This document shows positions 10,201 to 20,900 of a stretch of DNA of 63,295 bases, piece by piece. The position numbers and the translations under genes were made by a program. How positions within the stretch are numbered: the first letter of the stretch is position 1; each line of letters starts with the position of its first letter. Below the pieces are notes generated by a model. That model searched no databases. It was not told the DNA's origin and worked only from the letters and a program-made list of their open reading frames with translations. This DNA comes from Moorena sp. SS36440bin_2 (GTDB taxonomy: Bacteria; Cyanobacteriota; Cyanobacteriia; Cyanobacteriales; Coleofasciculaceae). Location: contig WTKN01000048.1 in the NCBI GenBank assembly GCA_011524395.1, forward strand, positions 1 to 63,295, given 5' to 3'.

Positions 10201-13200
10201 TAGAAATCGCAATTTGGTAATAGAAGATTTCTTCATTCGCCAGGGATGTATTTTGCACCCAGGAGAACTGCGTTCAGCCCAAACCATACTCACTCCAACA
10301 GACAACCAAAGCTACAATTTCCAAATATTTTCTCAACAAGAACAAGAAAACGAGGAACAAAAGTGGGTACTCCATGCCACAGGAAAAATAAGATCAGACC
10401 AAACAGAGACAACTCCTAAAACAGACTTGGAAAAATACCAGAGAGAGTGTAGTCATTCCATAGAAATCAGTCAACATTATCAACAATGTCGGCAAATTGG
10501 TATAGACTATGGCAATAGTTTCCAAGGCATATACAAGTTATGGTCTGGTGAAAACCAAGCACTAGCCGAGATTAAGTTACCTGAAGAATTGCTCGGAGAA
10601 ACCATCGACTATCAGTTCCATCCGGCATTACTAGATGCAGCCTTGCAGGTAATTTTTAGTGCACTGCCACAAACAGATAGTGACAAAACTTATCTGCCAG
10701 TAGGAATAGAACAGTTCAAAGTATATTGTAGTCCAGGACTTTCCCTATGGGCTTACGCATCAGTGATGACCCCTGTCGAGGAAACTCAAGAAAGTTTGAC
10801 TACTCAAGTAACGCTAGTGAGTCCAGATGGAGAAATCATTGCCACAGTCAAAGGTTTACAACTAAAACTAGCAACTAAACAGACCCTACTGGGAACAGAA
10901 ACCGAATCACTAACAGATTGGTTGTATGAAGTAGAGTGGAGAAAAAAAGGTATTTTAGGTAAACTACTACCTCCAGATTTCCTGATACCTCCTGTAGAAG
11001 TCTCCCAAAAATTAACTCCCAGCCTAGCAGAATTAGTAACTCAAGTAGATGATGCTCGTACCTCAGAAATTGGAAAGATATTAGAAGAATTAAGCGTCGA
11101 TTATATAGTGCAAGCCTTGGGGTCAATGGGTTGGTCATACCAGCCAACAGAGAGCTTCGACTTGGAGGCAGCAGTCCAACGTTTAGCCATAGTTCCGAGC
11201 CAACGACGACTGTTCCAGCGTTTGCTAGAAATCTTAGCAGAAGTAGGAATACTCCAGTCCCAGCAACAACGGTGGCAGGTGCAACAAACCTTACAGAAAG
11301 TTAACCCTAGTGAACAAAGTCAGAGTTTACTGAGTCAATATCCAGAGGAAGCAGCAACATTGACATTATTAGACCGTTGTGCCTCTCAACTAGCGGTCGT
11401 ACTAAGAGGAGCAATAGATCCAGTACAATTGGTGTTCCCTCAAGGAGATTTAACCACAGCAACCCAACTGTATCAAGACTCAAGTGTAGCGAAAGTGATG
11501 AACACGATCGTGGAAAAAACCATCACTCAAGCTATTGAGAAATTACCACCGAGCCGAGGGATAAGGTTGTTGGAAATCGGAGCGGGAACAGGAGGGACAA
11601 CTAGCTATATTCTGCCCCATCTCAATCCCAACCAAACAGAATATATATTTACCGATATTGGGGCATTGTTCACCAGTAAAGCCCAAGAGAAATTCCGGGA
11701 TTATCGATTCGTGGGCTATAAAACCTTAGATATAGAGGTAGACCCGACCAGCCAAGGATTTGAATCTCATCAATATGATGTAATTATTGCGGCCAATGTC
11801 CTCCATGCAACCAGCAGTATAAAGCAAACCTTATCCCATGTGCGGCAACTGTTGGCACCAGGGGGAATGTTGGTCTTGTATGAAGCAACAACTCGGATTA
11901 AGTGGGCGGATTTAATCTTTGGACTATTAGAAGGATGGTGGAAATTCAGTGATGATGAATTACGACCAGACTACCCACTGCTGAGTCGCCAGGAGTGGAA
12001 AAAGGTGTTGAGTGAAACAGGTTTTACTGAAGTAGTAACCTTGCCAGAAGTGGAGGGAATGGCAAAAGCTTTGTCAGAGCAAACGGTGATTGTAGCACAA
12101 GCAGCTACCACAACCAATGAACCAACGAAGGAGACATCGAAAGGTTGGTTGATACTAGCAGACACTCAAGGAATTGCTCAACACTTAGCTAGCCAACTGC
12201 GCTCAGTAGGAGACGTTTGTACCTTAGTATTTGCAGCACAGAGCTATCAACAGCTGGCCCCGGAAGAATTTACCATTAACCCCGACAACGTCTCAGAATT
12301 TGAGCAACTGATAGAGACTCTAGCCGCCAAATCACCATCGTTATCGGGAGTAGTACAATGTTGGACTACAGCAGCAGGGGTGGGTAAAACGATCAACTCT
12401 GAGGAATTAGAAAATTTATCGAAGCTAGGGTGTGGCACAACCTTATCTTTGGTACAAGCCTTAGTCAAAGCCGGGTTATCTCAATCACCCCGGTTATGGT
12501 TAGTAACGAATGGTGCTCAAGCAGTACCGTCAAATCATCCAGTAATACCAGGAGTAGCCCAATCTTCGGTGTGGGGAATGGGAAAAGTGATTAGCTTGGA
12601 ACATCCAGAGTTAAACTGTACTCGTATAGATTTAGACCCACAGCAGACGATAGAGACTCAGGCTGAGGTGCTATTCCAGGAAATCTGGTCGGAGGATAAG
12701 GAAGATCAGGTAGCATGGCGTGGGGATGGTCGTTATGTAGCTCGGTTGGTGGCTAGTCGTCATCAGCAAGGTATCTCACAACAGTTGATACCATCACAAC
12801 CATTCAAACTAGGAAGTTCCCAGAAGGGTAGTTTAGATAACTTAATCCTAGAGCCAGTTACTAGACGCTCGCCAGGAGCAGGGGAAGTAGAAATTAGAGT
12901 TAAGGCAACAGGATTGAATTTTCGTGACGTTCTCATAGCCTTGGATATTTATCCAGGAGAGCCTGTAATGGGAGGAGACTGTGCGGGTGAAGTAGTAGCT
13001 GTAGGGTCAGAAGTCACAGGCTTTCATGTAGGGGATACAGTTATGGCTATGGCTCACGGCAGCTTTAGTCAGTATGTAACTGTTGATGCTACCTATGTAG
13101 TTATCAAGCCAGAAAATCTGAGCTTTGAAGAAGCAGCATCTATTCCAGCTAATTTTTTAACAGCTTATTATGCTTTGCATCATGTGGCCAAGATTCAGGC

Positions 13201-14938
13201 TGGCGATCGCGTTTTAATCCATGCCGCAGCCGGAGGAACAGGGATGGCTGCGGTTCAAATCGCGCAGCAAGCAGGAGCAGAAGTTTTTGCTACCGCCAGT
13301 CCTCCCAAATGGGAAGCGCTACGCCAGATGGGAGTCAAACACATTATGAATTCCCGGACAGTGGAGTTTGGTGACCAGGTGATGGCAATCACTCAAGGTC
13401 AAGGAGTGGATATTGTCCTCAACTCTCTGACTTCTGGGGAATTTATTAATAAGAGTATGTCAGTGGTAACTCAGAGTGGTCGGTTTGTCGAAATCGCTAA
13501 GCGAGGAGTATGGGATTCAAGCCAAGTAGCAGCAGTCAGACCTGATGTATCTTATTTTGTAGTGGATTTAGTCAAAGAGTCTAAACAGCAACCAGAATTA
13601 ATTAATTCTATGTTGCAAGGATTGAAAAAGAAATTCGCCAATGGTTTACTACAACCACCACCAATAAAGGTATTTCCCCTAGAGGAAGTCATTGATGCCT
13701 TCCGTTATATGCAGCAAGCCAAACATATAGGCAAGATTGTGGTGAGTCAAACACAACTTGCTGATGGTAAGATTCAGAAGCCTTTAAGTTTCCGTTCTGG
13801 AGCTAGCTATTTGATTACAGGAGGTATGGGAGGTTTAGGTTTACTGGTAGCTAATTGGATGGTGTCAAAGGGGGCTAAACATTTGGTATTATTGGGACGC
13901 CGTTCACCGGATGATGCTATTAGGAAAAAAATAACAGAGTTAGAAATGGCAGGAGCGTCCGTGGTAGTGGAAAAAGCCGACGTGTCTGATCTTGAATCAA
14001 TGACCAGAGTGCTGCACAAGATTGAGCAGTCCAACATACCACTAGCAGGGGTAATTCATTCAGCAGGGATGTTGTCGGATGGAGTGTTACAAAACCAGAG
14101 TTGGTCTAGCTTTGAGCAGGTGATGGCAGCGAAAGTGCAAGGTGCTTGGCATTTGCATCAATTGACTCAAAATCAACCATTGGACTTTTTTGTGCTGTTT
14201 TCTTCGGTAGCATCTCTGTTGGGTTCACCTGGTCAGGGAAATCATTCGGCAGCTAATGGGTTTCTTGATGGGTTAGCCCATTATCGTCGCGGGATGGGAT
14301 TGTCGGGATTGAGCATTCATTGGGGAGCCGTTGCTCAAGTGGGAGAGGCAGCCGAACGAGGTGCAGATATGAGGGTAAGTAAGCAGGGTATGGGTGTAAT
14401 TTCTCCAACTCAGGTATTAGAGTCTCTAGAACTACTGATGAGTGGTTCGGATGTAGAAGTAGGAGTGGTTCCCCTTGAGTGGTCAGGGTGGCAGGAGAGA
14501 TTAGCCCAATGGCCTTTCTTGGCAGATTGGCAGGAAACAATCCAAACCACTTCTGAAACGTCTAAGTCAGAATTTCTGTTAAAGCTGGAGGCAACAGCAC
14601 CTAACGAACGTCGCTCGTTATTAGTAGCTCATGTCCGTCGTCAATTAGCTCTGGTCTTAGGAATAAATAATCCCGAATCGATTGCCTTAGCAACAGGCTT
14701 TTTTGACCTAGGCATGGATTCTTTAACTTCTGTTGAGTTGAGGAATAAGTTGCAATCCAGTTTAGATTGTTCACTGCCATCTTCTCTGGCGTTTGATTAT
14801 CCCACGGTAGAAAAACTGGTAGATTATTTAGTTAAAGACTTACTAGCTGAAAAAGAGGAGGTACCAGATGAAAGCGATCAACTTATCGCAATAGACGATA
14901 TTGCTAAAAGGCTGGCAGAACAACTAGGAGCCAATTAG
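7271..14938 (+). CDS. PKS1: KS-AT-DH-cMT-ER-KR-ACP
   Basis: First extension module. KS residues about 13-430, with Cys183 in DTACSSS, His318 in EAHGTGT and His358 in NIGHLE. AT about 545-880 with GHSVGEY (Ser641) and HAFHSPLM, indicating malonyl-CoA. DH with His952 in HRVFDKALFP and Asp1122 in HPALLDA. C-methyltransferase with SAM motif [11 protein letters not shown] near 1435. ER about 1843-2160 with HAAAGGTGMAAVQIAQ. KR with intact TGGMGGLG, but His2325 in GQGNHSAAN where Tyr is expected. ACP Ser2484 in GMDSLTS. There is no N-terminal coiled coil, and its KS differs from the other five, fitting a KS fed by a free ACP. GTG 7271 or ATG 7295/7298 may be the start. If the KR is dead, DH and ER would have no substrate and the unit would keep a 2-methyl-3-keto group; otherwise it gives a reduced methyl-branched unit. 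Confidence 0.95.
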   Translation: MLVAETEQMMNKEPIAIIGMGCRFPGAKNPEAFWKLLCNGIDAITEVPASRWDNELFYDPDISKPGKTNSRWGGFLEQVDRFDPNFFGISPRETQTMDPQQRLLLELAWEALEDAGQPPAELAGTPTGVFMGVSSFDYYELIAQNPSNFSTYTGTGNLNCINANRLSYFFDFHGPSMAIDTACSSSLVAVHLACQSLWSGESTLAMVGGVHIVTSPWMSVAYAQGGFMAADGRCKTFDAKADGYVRSEGAGLVILKPLSQALANKDRIYALVKGSAVNQDGYSNGLTAPNPLAQEAVLRAAYKNAGISPGDVQYIEAHGTGTKLGDPMEMKALGAVLSQDRAPGDYCAVGSAKTNIGHLEAPAGIAGLIKVALSLYYRQIPPSLNFTEPNPYIKFDEIPLRVQETLTPWPEKSMPAYAGVSSFGFGGTNSHVVLAEVENKELLIGNTQEKPKERPVHLLTLSAKTEEALEQLVTGYQNHLKKHPELAIGDVCYTANVGRSHFQYRLAVVTKSTEQLQEQLKGAAEAEETPGVIKGKKIGRKRPKVAFLFTGQGSQYVNMGRQLYESQPTFRHALDLCDQILRPYLEHSLLEVLYPQQAQNSNYSLLDQTAYTQPALFALEYALAKLWESWGIKPKVVMGHSVGEYVAACIAGVFSLEDGLKLIAMRGRLMQQLPSGGKMVSLLASEKRVKKAIADYSSQEGLDKPAVSIAAINGPESIVISGESEAIAAIGSKLEALGVKTKPLQVSHAFHSPLMEPMLAEFKAVANQITYHQPKIPVISNVTGEKVGAEIATAEYWVRHVRQPVRFAQSMKTLNEQGYELFLEIGPKPILLGMGRQCLPEDVGVWLPSLRPGVEQWQQMLESLGQLYVKGLKVDWSGFEQDYSCQKVALPTYPFQRERYWLETNNGLPKKQYLSTSQAIHPLLGQKLNCASEQQIFQSVLGEVSPAYLSHHRVFDKALFPTTAYLEMATAAGNYQFRNRNLVIEDFFIRQGCILHPGELRSAQTILTPTDNQSYNFQIFSQQEQENEEQKWVLHATGKIRSDQTETTPKTDLEKYQRECSHSIEISQHYQQCRQIGIDYGNSFQGIYKLWSGENQALAEIKLPEELLGETIDYQFHPALLDAALQVIFSALPQTDSDKTYLPVGIEQFKVYCSPGLSLWAYASVMTPVEETQESLTTQVTLVSPDGEIIATVKGLQLKLATKQTLLGTETESLTDWLYEVEWRKKGILGKLLPPDFLIPPVEVSQKLTPSLAELVTQVDDARTSEIGKILEELSVDYIVQALGSMGWSYQPTESFDLEAAVQRLAIVPSQRRLFQRLLEILAEVGILQSQQQRWQVQQTLQKVNPSEQSQSLLSQYPEEAATLTLLDRCASQLAVVLRGAIDPVQLVFPQGDLTTATQLYQDSSVAKVMNTIVEKTITQAIEKLPPSRGIRLLEIGAGTGGTTSYILPHLNPNQTEYIFTDIGALFTSKAQEKFRDYRFVGYKTLDIEVDPTSQGFESHQYDVIIAANVLHATSSIKQTLSHVRQLLAPGGMLVLYEATTRIKWADLIFGLLEGWWKFSDDELRPDYPLLSRQEWKKVLSETGFTEVVTLPEVEGMAKALSEQTVIVAQAATTTNEPTKETSKGWLILADTQGIAQHLASQLRSVGDVCTLVFAAQSYQQLAPEEFTINPDNVSEFEQLIETLAAKSPSLSGVVQCWTTAAGVGKTINSEELENLSKLGCGTTLSLVQALVKAGLSQSPRLWLVTNGAQAVPSNHPVIPGVAQSSVWGMGKVISLEHPELNCTRIDLDPQQTIETQAEVLFQEIWSEDKEDQVAWRGDGRYVARLVASRHQQGISQQLIPSQPFKLGSSQKGSLDNLILEPVTRRSPGAGEVEIRVKATGLNFRDVLIALDIYPGEPVMGGDCAGEVVAVGSEVTGFHVGDTVMAMAHGSFSQYVTVDATYVVIKPENLSFEEAASIPANFLTAYYALHHVAKIQAGDRVLIHAAAGGTGMAAVQIAQQAGAEVFATASPPKWEALRQMGVKHIMNSRTVEFGDQVMAITQGQGVDIVLNSLTSGEFINKSMSVVTQSGRFVEIAKRGVWDSSQVAAVRPDVSYFVVDLVKESKQQPELINSMLQGLKKKFANGLLQPPPIKVFPLEEVIDAFRYMQQAKHIGKIVVSQTQLADGKIQKPLSFRSGASYLITGGMGGLGLLVANWMVSKGAKHLVLLGRRSPDDAIRKKITELEMAGASVVVEKADVSDLESMTRVLHKIEQSNIPLAGVIHSAGMLSDGVLQNQSWSSFEQVMAAKVQGAWHLHQLTQNQPLDFFVLFSSVASLLGSPGQGNHSAANGFLDGLAHYRRGMGLSGLSIHWGAVAQVGEAAERGADMRVSKQGMGVISPTQVLESLELLMSGSDVEVGVVPLEWSGWQERLAQWPFLADWQETIQTTSETSKSEFLLKLEATAPNERRSLLVAHVRRQLALVLGINNPESIALATGFFDLGMDSLTSVELRNKLQSSLDCSLPSSLAFDYPTVEKLVDYLVKDLLAEKEEVPDESDQLIAIDDIAKRLAEQLGAN
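11054..12582 (+). repeat. Recently homogenised tract, copy 1 (in PKS1)
   Basis: Spans the end of the DH-cMT linker, the whole C-methyltransferase and most of the structural KR half. Every line I compared matches the PKS2 copy at 18850-20378 base for base, at a constant offset of 7796. The first difference at the 3' end is A12583 versus G20379. The two encoded proteins are identical throughout. The PKS6 methyltransferase is clearly diverged from both. Confidence 0.88.
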
Positions 14939-14949
14939 GAGGTATTTCA

Positions 14950-17900
14950 ATGAGTAGTACTCAGGTGAAAGAATATGCCAAACTGATGAAAATGGCATCA
15001 GATAAGATAGCTAAGTTGGAAGCTGAACTTGATGCACTAAAAAGTAAGGACAAATCAGAACCAATCGCGATCATTGGTATGGGTTGTCGCTTTCCTGGAG
15101 GTGCATCTACTCCAGAAGCCTTCTGGGATATTTTACAAAACGGAGTAGATGCGATCACTGAAGTACCACAAGACCGATGGCACCTTGATGATTATTACGA
15201 CCCAGACCCAGACAGTCCTGGTAAAATATATACTCGCTATGGAGGATTTCTCAACAAACTTCAGGAGTTTGATAACAATTTTTTTGGTATTTCTCCCAAG
15301 GAAGCCATCCATCTAGACCCTCAACAGAGATTACTCCTAGAAGTTAGTTGGGAAGCTCTAGAAAATTCAGGAAAAAATCCGCAACAGCTCCAAGGGAGCC
15401 AAACAGGTGTATTTATTGGTATTTGTGGCAACGACTATACCCAACGTATATTCAGTCAAGGCCCAGAACAATTTGATGCCTATATAGCTACAGGTAATAC
15501 CCACAGTACAGCATCAGGGCGAATTTCCTATATTCTGGGGCTAATTGGACCCAATATCGCAGTAGACACAGCTTGCTCCTCTTCATTAGTAAGTATCCAT
15601 TTAGCCTGTTCGAGTTTAAGGAATCAAGAATGCAATCTAGCCTTGGCTGGAGGGGTTAATCTATTACTATCTCCGGAGTTTAGCATCAACTTTTCTAAGG
15701 CTCGTATGTTATCCTTTGATGGTCGGTGCAAGACTTTTGATACTTCTGCTGATGGCTTTGTCCGTGGGGAAGGATGCGGTATTGTTGTACTCAAGCGTTT
15801 ATCAGATGCACTAGCAGACCAAGATAATATTCTGGCAGTAATTCGGGGCAGTGCCATCAATCAAGATGGTGATACTAGTGGTTTAACGGTTCCTAATGGA
15901 CCTTCTCAACAATCAGTCATCCGTCAAGCTTTGGCAAATGGGGAAGTAGACCCAACAAGTGTTAGTTATCTTGAAGCTCATGGTACAGGAACTGCTTTGG
16001 GGGACCCCATTGAAGTCGAAGCCCTAGGAACGGTATTTGGCAAAACCCACTCTGTTGAACAGCCATTAATCATTGGTTCGGTTAAGACGAACATTGGTCA
16101 CAGCGAAGGAGCGGCAGGAATAGCAGGTTTGCTCAAGTTAGTCCTGCAACTGCAACATCAACAAATAGTACCATCACTACATTTTAACCAACCTAATCCT
16201 TATATTAATTGGTCTCAATTACCAGTAAAGGTCTCGACTCAACTCACCCCTTGGCAAACTAACGGGAAAAGTCGCATTGCGGGAGTGAGTTCCTTTGCAT
16301 TTAGTGGAACTAATGCTCATGTAATCTTAGAAGAAGCACCAAGAGAAGGGAACAGGCAACAGGCAACAGGCAACAGTGAAGATTACAGAAAAGGCAACAG
16401 TGAAGATTATTTAGAACGTTCAGTTCATCTGCTGACACTGTCAGCTAAAACCGAAACAGCTTTTGATGAGTTGGTCAGTAGTTATCAAAATTATGTCCCA
16501 ACTCATCCAGAATTAGGGGTAGGAGATATCTGCTATACCGCCAACACAGGACGCGCTCATTTCAACCACAGATTAGCAGTTGTCGCACAGAACCAACAAG
16601 AATTAGTTGAAAAACTCCGACAGCACCAAGAAGGAGAGGAAGTAGCTGGAATCTTTTCTGGAAAACTGCCAAACAACACTACAGCAGCAAAAATAGCCTT
16701 TTTATTTACAGGACAAGGTTCCCAATATGTCAATATGGCAAGGGACTTGTACAACCACGCATCAACTTTCCGTGAAGCGATTAACCAATGTGAGGAAATT
16801 CTTAGTAGTGTAGAAACGTTCCAGGACAAGTCATTACGAGAAATCCTCTATCCTACAGACAAAGATGAGTCCGGTTCATCCCTACTAGACCAAACAGCCT
16901 ATACCCAACCGGCTCTATTTGCCATTGAATATGCCCTATTCAAACTCTGGCAATCTTGGGGAATTAAACCAGATGTGGTCATGGGTCATAGCGTAGGAGA
17001 ATATGTGGCAGCAACTGTAGCAGGAGTACTGAGTTTAGAAGATGGTTTGAAACTAATTGCTGCTAGGGGCTCTTTGATGCAAAAATTATCTGCTGGTGGA
17101 GCAATGGTTTCAGTGATGGGATCAGAGTCGAAAGTCCTAGAAACTTTGAAGGCAATGTCGTTGGAAGAAAAAGTAGTCATTGCCGCCATCAACGGACCTA
17201 AAAGTATTGTAATTTCCGGTGAGGGAGAATCAGTAAGAGCGATCGCAACTCACCTAGAATCAGTCGGAATCAAAACCAAACAACTACAAGTATCCCACGC
17301 CTTCCATTCATCATTAATGGAACCGATGTTGGACGAGTTTGAAGCTGTTGCGAGTCAACTCACCTACCATCAACCAAAGGTACCAATCATATCGAACGTT
17401 ACAGGAACCAAGGCAGACAACAGCATTGCCACAGCACAATATTGGGTTAATCATGTCCGCCAACCAGTAAAATTTGCCCAAGGAATGACAGTCTTACACC
17501 AACAAGGCTATGAAACTTTCGTCGAAATCGGACCGAAACCAATTTTGCTGGGAATGGGGCGTCAATGCCTACCAGAAGAGGTAGGTGTGTGGTTGCCATC
17601 GTTGCGTCCGGGAGTAGCAGAATGGCAACAGCTTCTCTCCAGTTTAGGACAACTGTATGTACAGGGAGCCAAAGTAAATTGGTTAGGATTTGACCAGAAT
17701 TATGCTCGTCAGAAGGTGGCGTTACCAACGTATCCCTTCCAACGAGAAAGGTATTGGATAGAAACCAACAATAATTTAAAATTATGGCCTAAACAACAAT
17801 TGTCAACAGACCAAAACCTCCATCCACTATTAGGTCAAAAGCTAAATTGTGCAAGCGAACAACAAATATTTGCATCACAAATAGGAGACAACTCACCCAA

Positions 17901-20900
17901 TTATCTCAGCCACCACCGAATATTTAATCAAGTATTATTTCCTATAACAGGCCACCTAGAAATAGCAATAGCAGCAGGAAATCACCAATTAAAAACACCC
18001 CAGATAGTAATAGAAGACCTAACCATCAGTAAGGGATGGATACTACCAGAAGGAGAATTTACAAATGCCCAAACCATACTCACCCCATTAGAAACCCAAA
18101 GCTACCAATTTCAAATATTTTCTCAACAGGAACAACATCACCAAGAAGAACAAAACTGGACACTCCATGCCACAGGAAAAATCCGAACTTACCAAATAGA
18201 TATAACTCCAAGCAAAGTAGATCTAGAAAAATATCAAGCTGAGTGTAGTAAACCAATAGACGTTAAACAACATTATCAACAATATAGGCAAATTGGGATT
18301 GATTATGGCAGCAGTTTCCAAGGCATCTATGAGTTATGGTCTGGTGGAAACCAAGCATTGGCTCAGATTAAGTTACCCGAAGAATTGATAGCACAAACAA
18401 TCGATTATCAGTTCCATCCTGCATTATTAGATGCAGCCTTGCAGGTAATTGCTCATGCTCTGCCAAAAGTAGACAGTGATAAAACTTATCTGACAGTAGG
18501 GGTAGAGGAGTTCAAAGTATATCGTAGTCCAGGGCTTTCCTTGTGGGCTTACGCATCGCTTCTCACGCCTGTAGTGGAAAGTGAAAAAAGTTTAACCGCT
18601 CAAGTGACGCTAGTGAGTCCAGATGGAGAAATCATTGCCACAGTCAAAGGCTTACAAGTAAAACTTGCGAATAAACAGACCCTACTGGGAACAGAAACCG
18701 AATCAATAACTAATTGGTTGTATGAAGTAGAATGGAGAACCAAAGGTCTTTTGGGCAAGTTGCTACCTCCTGATTTCCTGATACCTCCTGTAGAAGTTTC
18801 CCAAAAATTAACTCCCAGCCTAACAGAATTAGTAACTCAAGTAGATAATGCTCGTACCTCAGAAATTGGAAAGATATTAGAAGAATTAAGCGTCGATTAT
18901 ATAGTGCAAGCCTTGGGGTCAATGGGTTGGTCATACCAGCCAACAGAGAGCTTCGACTTGGAGGCAGCAGTCCAACGTTTAGCCATAGTTCCGAGCCAAC
19001 GACGACTGTTCCAGCGTTTGCTAGAAATCTTAGCAGAAGTAGGAATACTCCAGTCCCAGCAACAACGGTGGCAGGTGCAACAAACCTTACAGAAAGTTAA
19101 CCCTAGTGAACAAAGTCAGAGTTTACTGAGTCAATATCCAGAGGAAGCAGCAACATTGACATTATTAGACCGTTGTGCCTCTCAACTAGCGGTCGTACTA
19201 AGAGGAGCAATAGATCCAGTACAATTGGTGTTCCCTCAAGGAGATTTAACCACAGCAACCCAACTGTATCAAGACTCAAGTGTAGCGAAAGTGATGAACA
19301 CGATCGTGGAAAAAACCATCACTCAAGCTATTGAGAAATTACCACCGAGCCGAGGGATAAGGTTGTTGGAAATCGGAGCGGGAACAGGAGGGACAACTAG
19401 CTATATTCTGCCCCATCTCAATCCCAACCAAACAGAATATATATTTACCGATATTGGGGCATTGTTCACCAGTAAAGCCCAAGAGAAATTCCGGGATTAT
19501 CGATTCGTGGGCTATAAAACCTTAGATATAGAGGTAGACCCGACCAGCCAAGGATTTGAATCTCATCAATATGATGTAATTATTGCGGCCAATGTCCTCC
19601 ATGCAACCAGCAGTATAAAGCAAACCTTATCCCATGTGCGGCAACTGTTGGCACCAGGGGGAATGTTGGTCTTGTATGAAGCAACAACTCGGATTAAGTG
19701 GGCGGATTTAATCTTTGGACTATTAGAAGGATGGTGGAAATTCAGTGATGATGAATTACGACCAGACTACCCACTGCTGAGTCGCCAGGAGTGGAAAAAG
19801 GTGTTGAGTGAAACAGGTTTTACTGAAGTAGTAACCTTGCCAGAAGTGGAGGGAATGGCAAAAGCTTTGTCAGAGCAAACGGTGATTGTAGCACAAGCAG
19901 CTACCACAACCAATGAACCAACGAAGGAGACATCGAAAGGTTGGTTGATACTAGCAGACACTCAAGGAATTGCTCAACACTTAGCTAGCCAACTGCGCTC
20001 AGTAGGAGACGTTTGTACCTTAGTATTTGCAGCACAGAGCTATCAACAGCTGGCCCCGGAAGAATTTACCATTAACCCCGACAACGTCTCAGAATTTGAG
20101 CAACTGATAGAGACTCTAGCCGCCAAATCACCATCGTTATCGGGAGTAGTACAATGTTGGACTACAGCAGCAGGGGTGGGTAAAACGATCAACTCTGAGG
20201 AATTAGAAAATTTATCGAAGCTAGGGTGTGGCACAACCTTATCTTTGGTACAAGCCTTAGTCAAAGCCGGGTTATCTCAATCACCCCGGTTATGGTTAGT
20301 AACGAATGGTGCTCAAGCAGTACCGTCAAATCATCCAGTAATACCAGGAGTAGCCCAATCTTCGGTGTGGGGAATGGGGAAGGTGATTAGCTTAGAACAT
20401 CCTGAGCTAAACTGTGTGCGCATAGATTTAGACCCACAGCAGACGATAAAGACTCAAGCTGAGGTGCTATTCCAGGAAATCTGGTCGGAGGATAAGGAGG
20501 ATCAGATAGCATGGCGTGGAGATGAGCGTTATGTGGCTCGATTGGTGGCTAGTCGTCATCAGCAAGGTATCTCACAACAACAAGGGGATGCTACTACTCA
20601 AAAGCCTCTGTGTTTCCGTGAGGATGCTACCTACTTGATTACAGAAGGTATGGGAGGTTTAGGCTTATTGGTGGCTGGTTGGATGGTAGATAAAGGAGCC
20701 AAGCATTTGGTGTTGCTAGGACGCCGTTCACCAGATGATGCTAACAGTCAAAAAATAACAGAGTTAGAAATGGCTGGAGCTTCAGTAGTAGTTGAACAAG
20801 CCGATGGGTCTGATGTCGAATCGATGACCAGAGTGCTGCACAAGATTGAGCAGTCAAACATACCACTAGCAGGAGTAATCCATTCGGCAGGAATGTTGTC

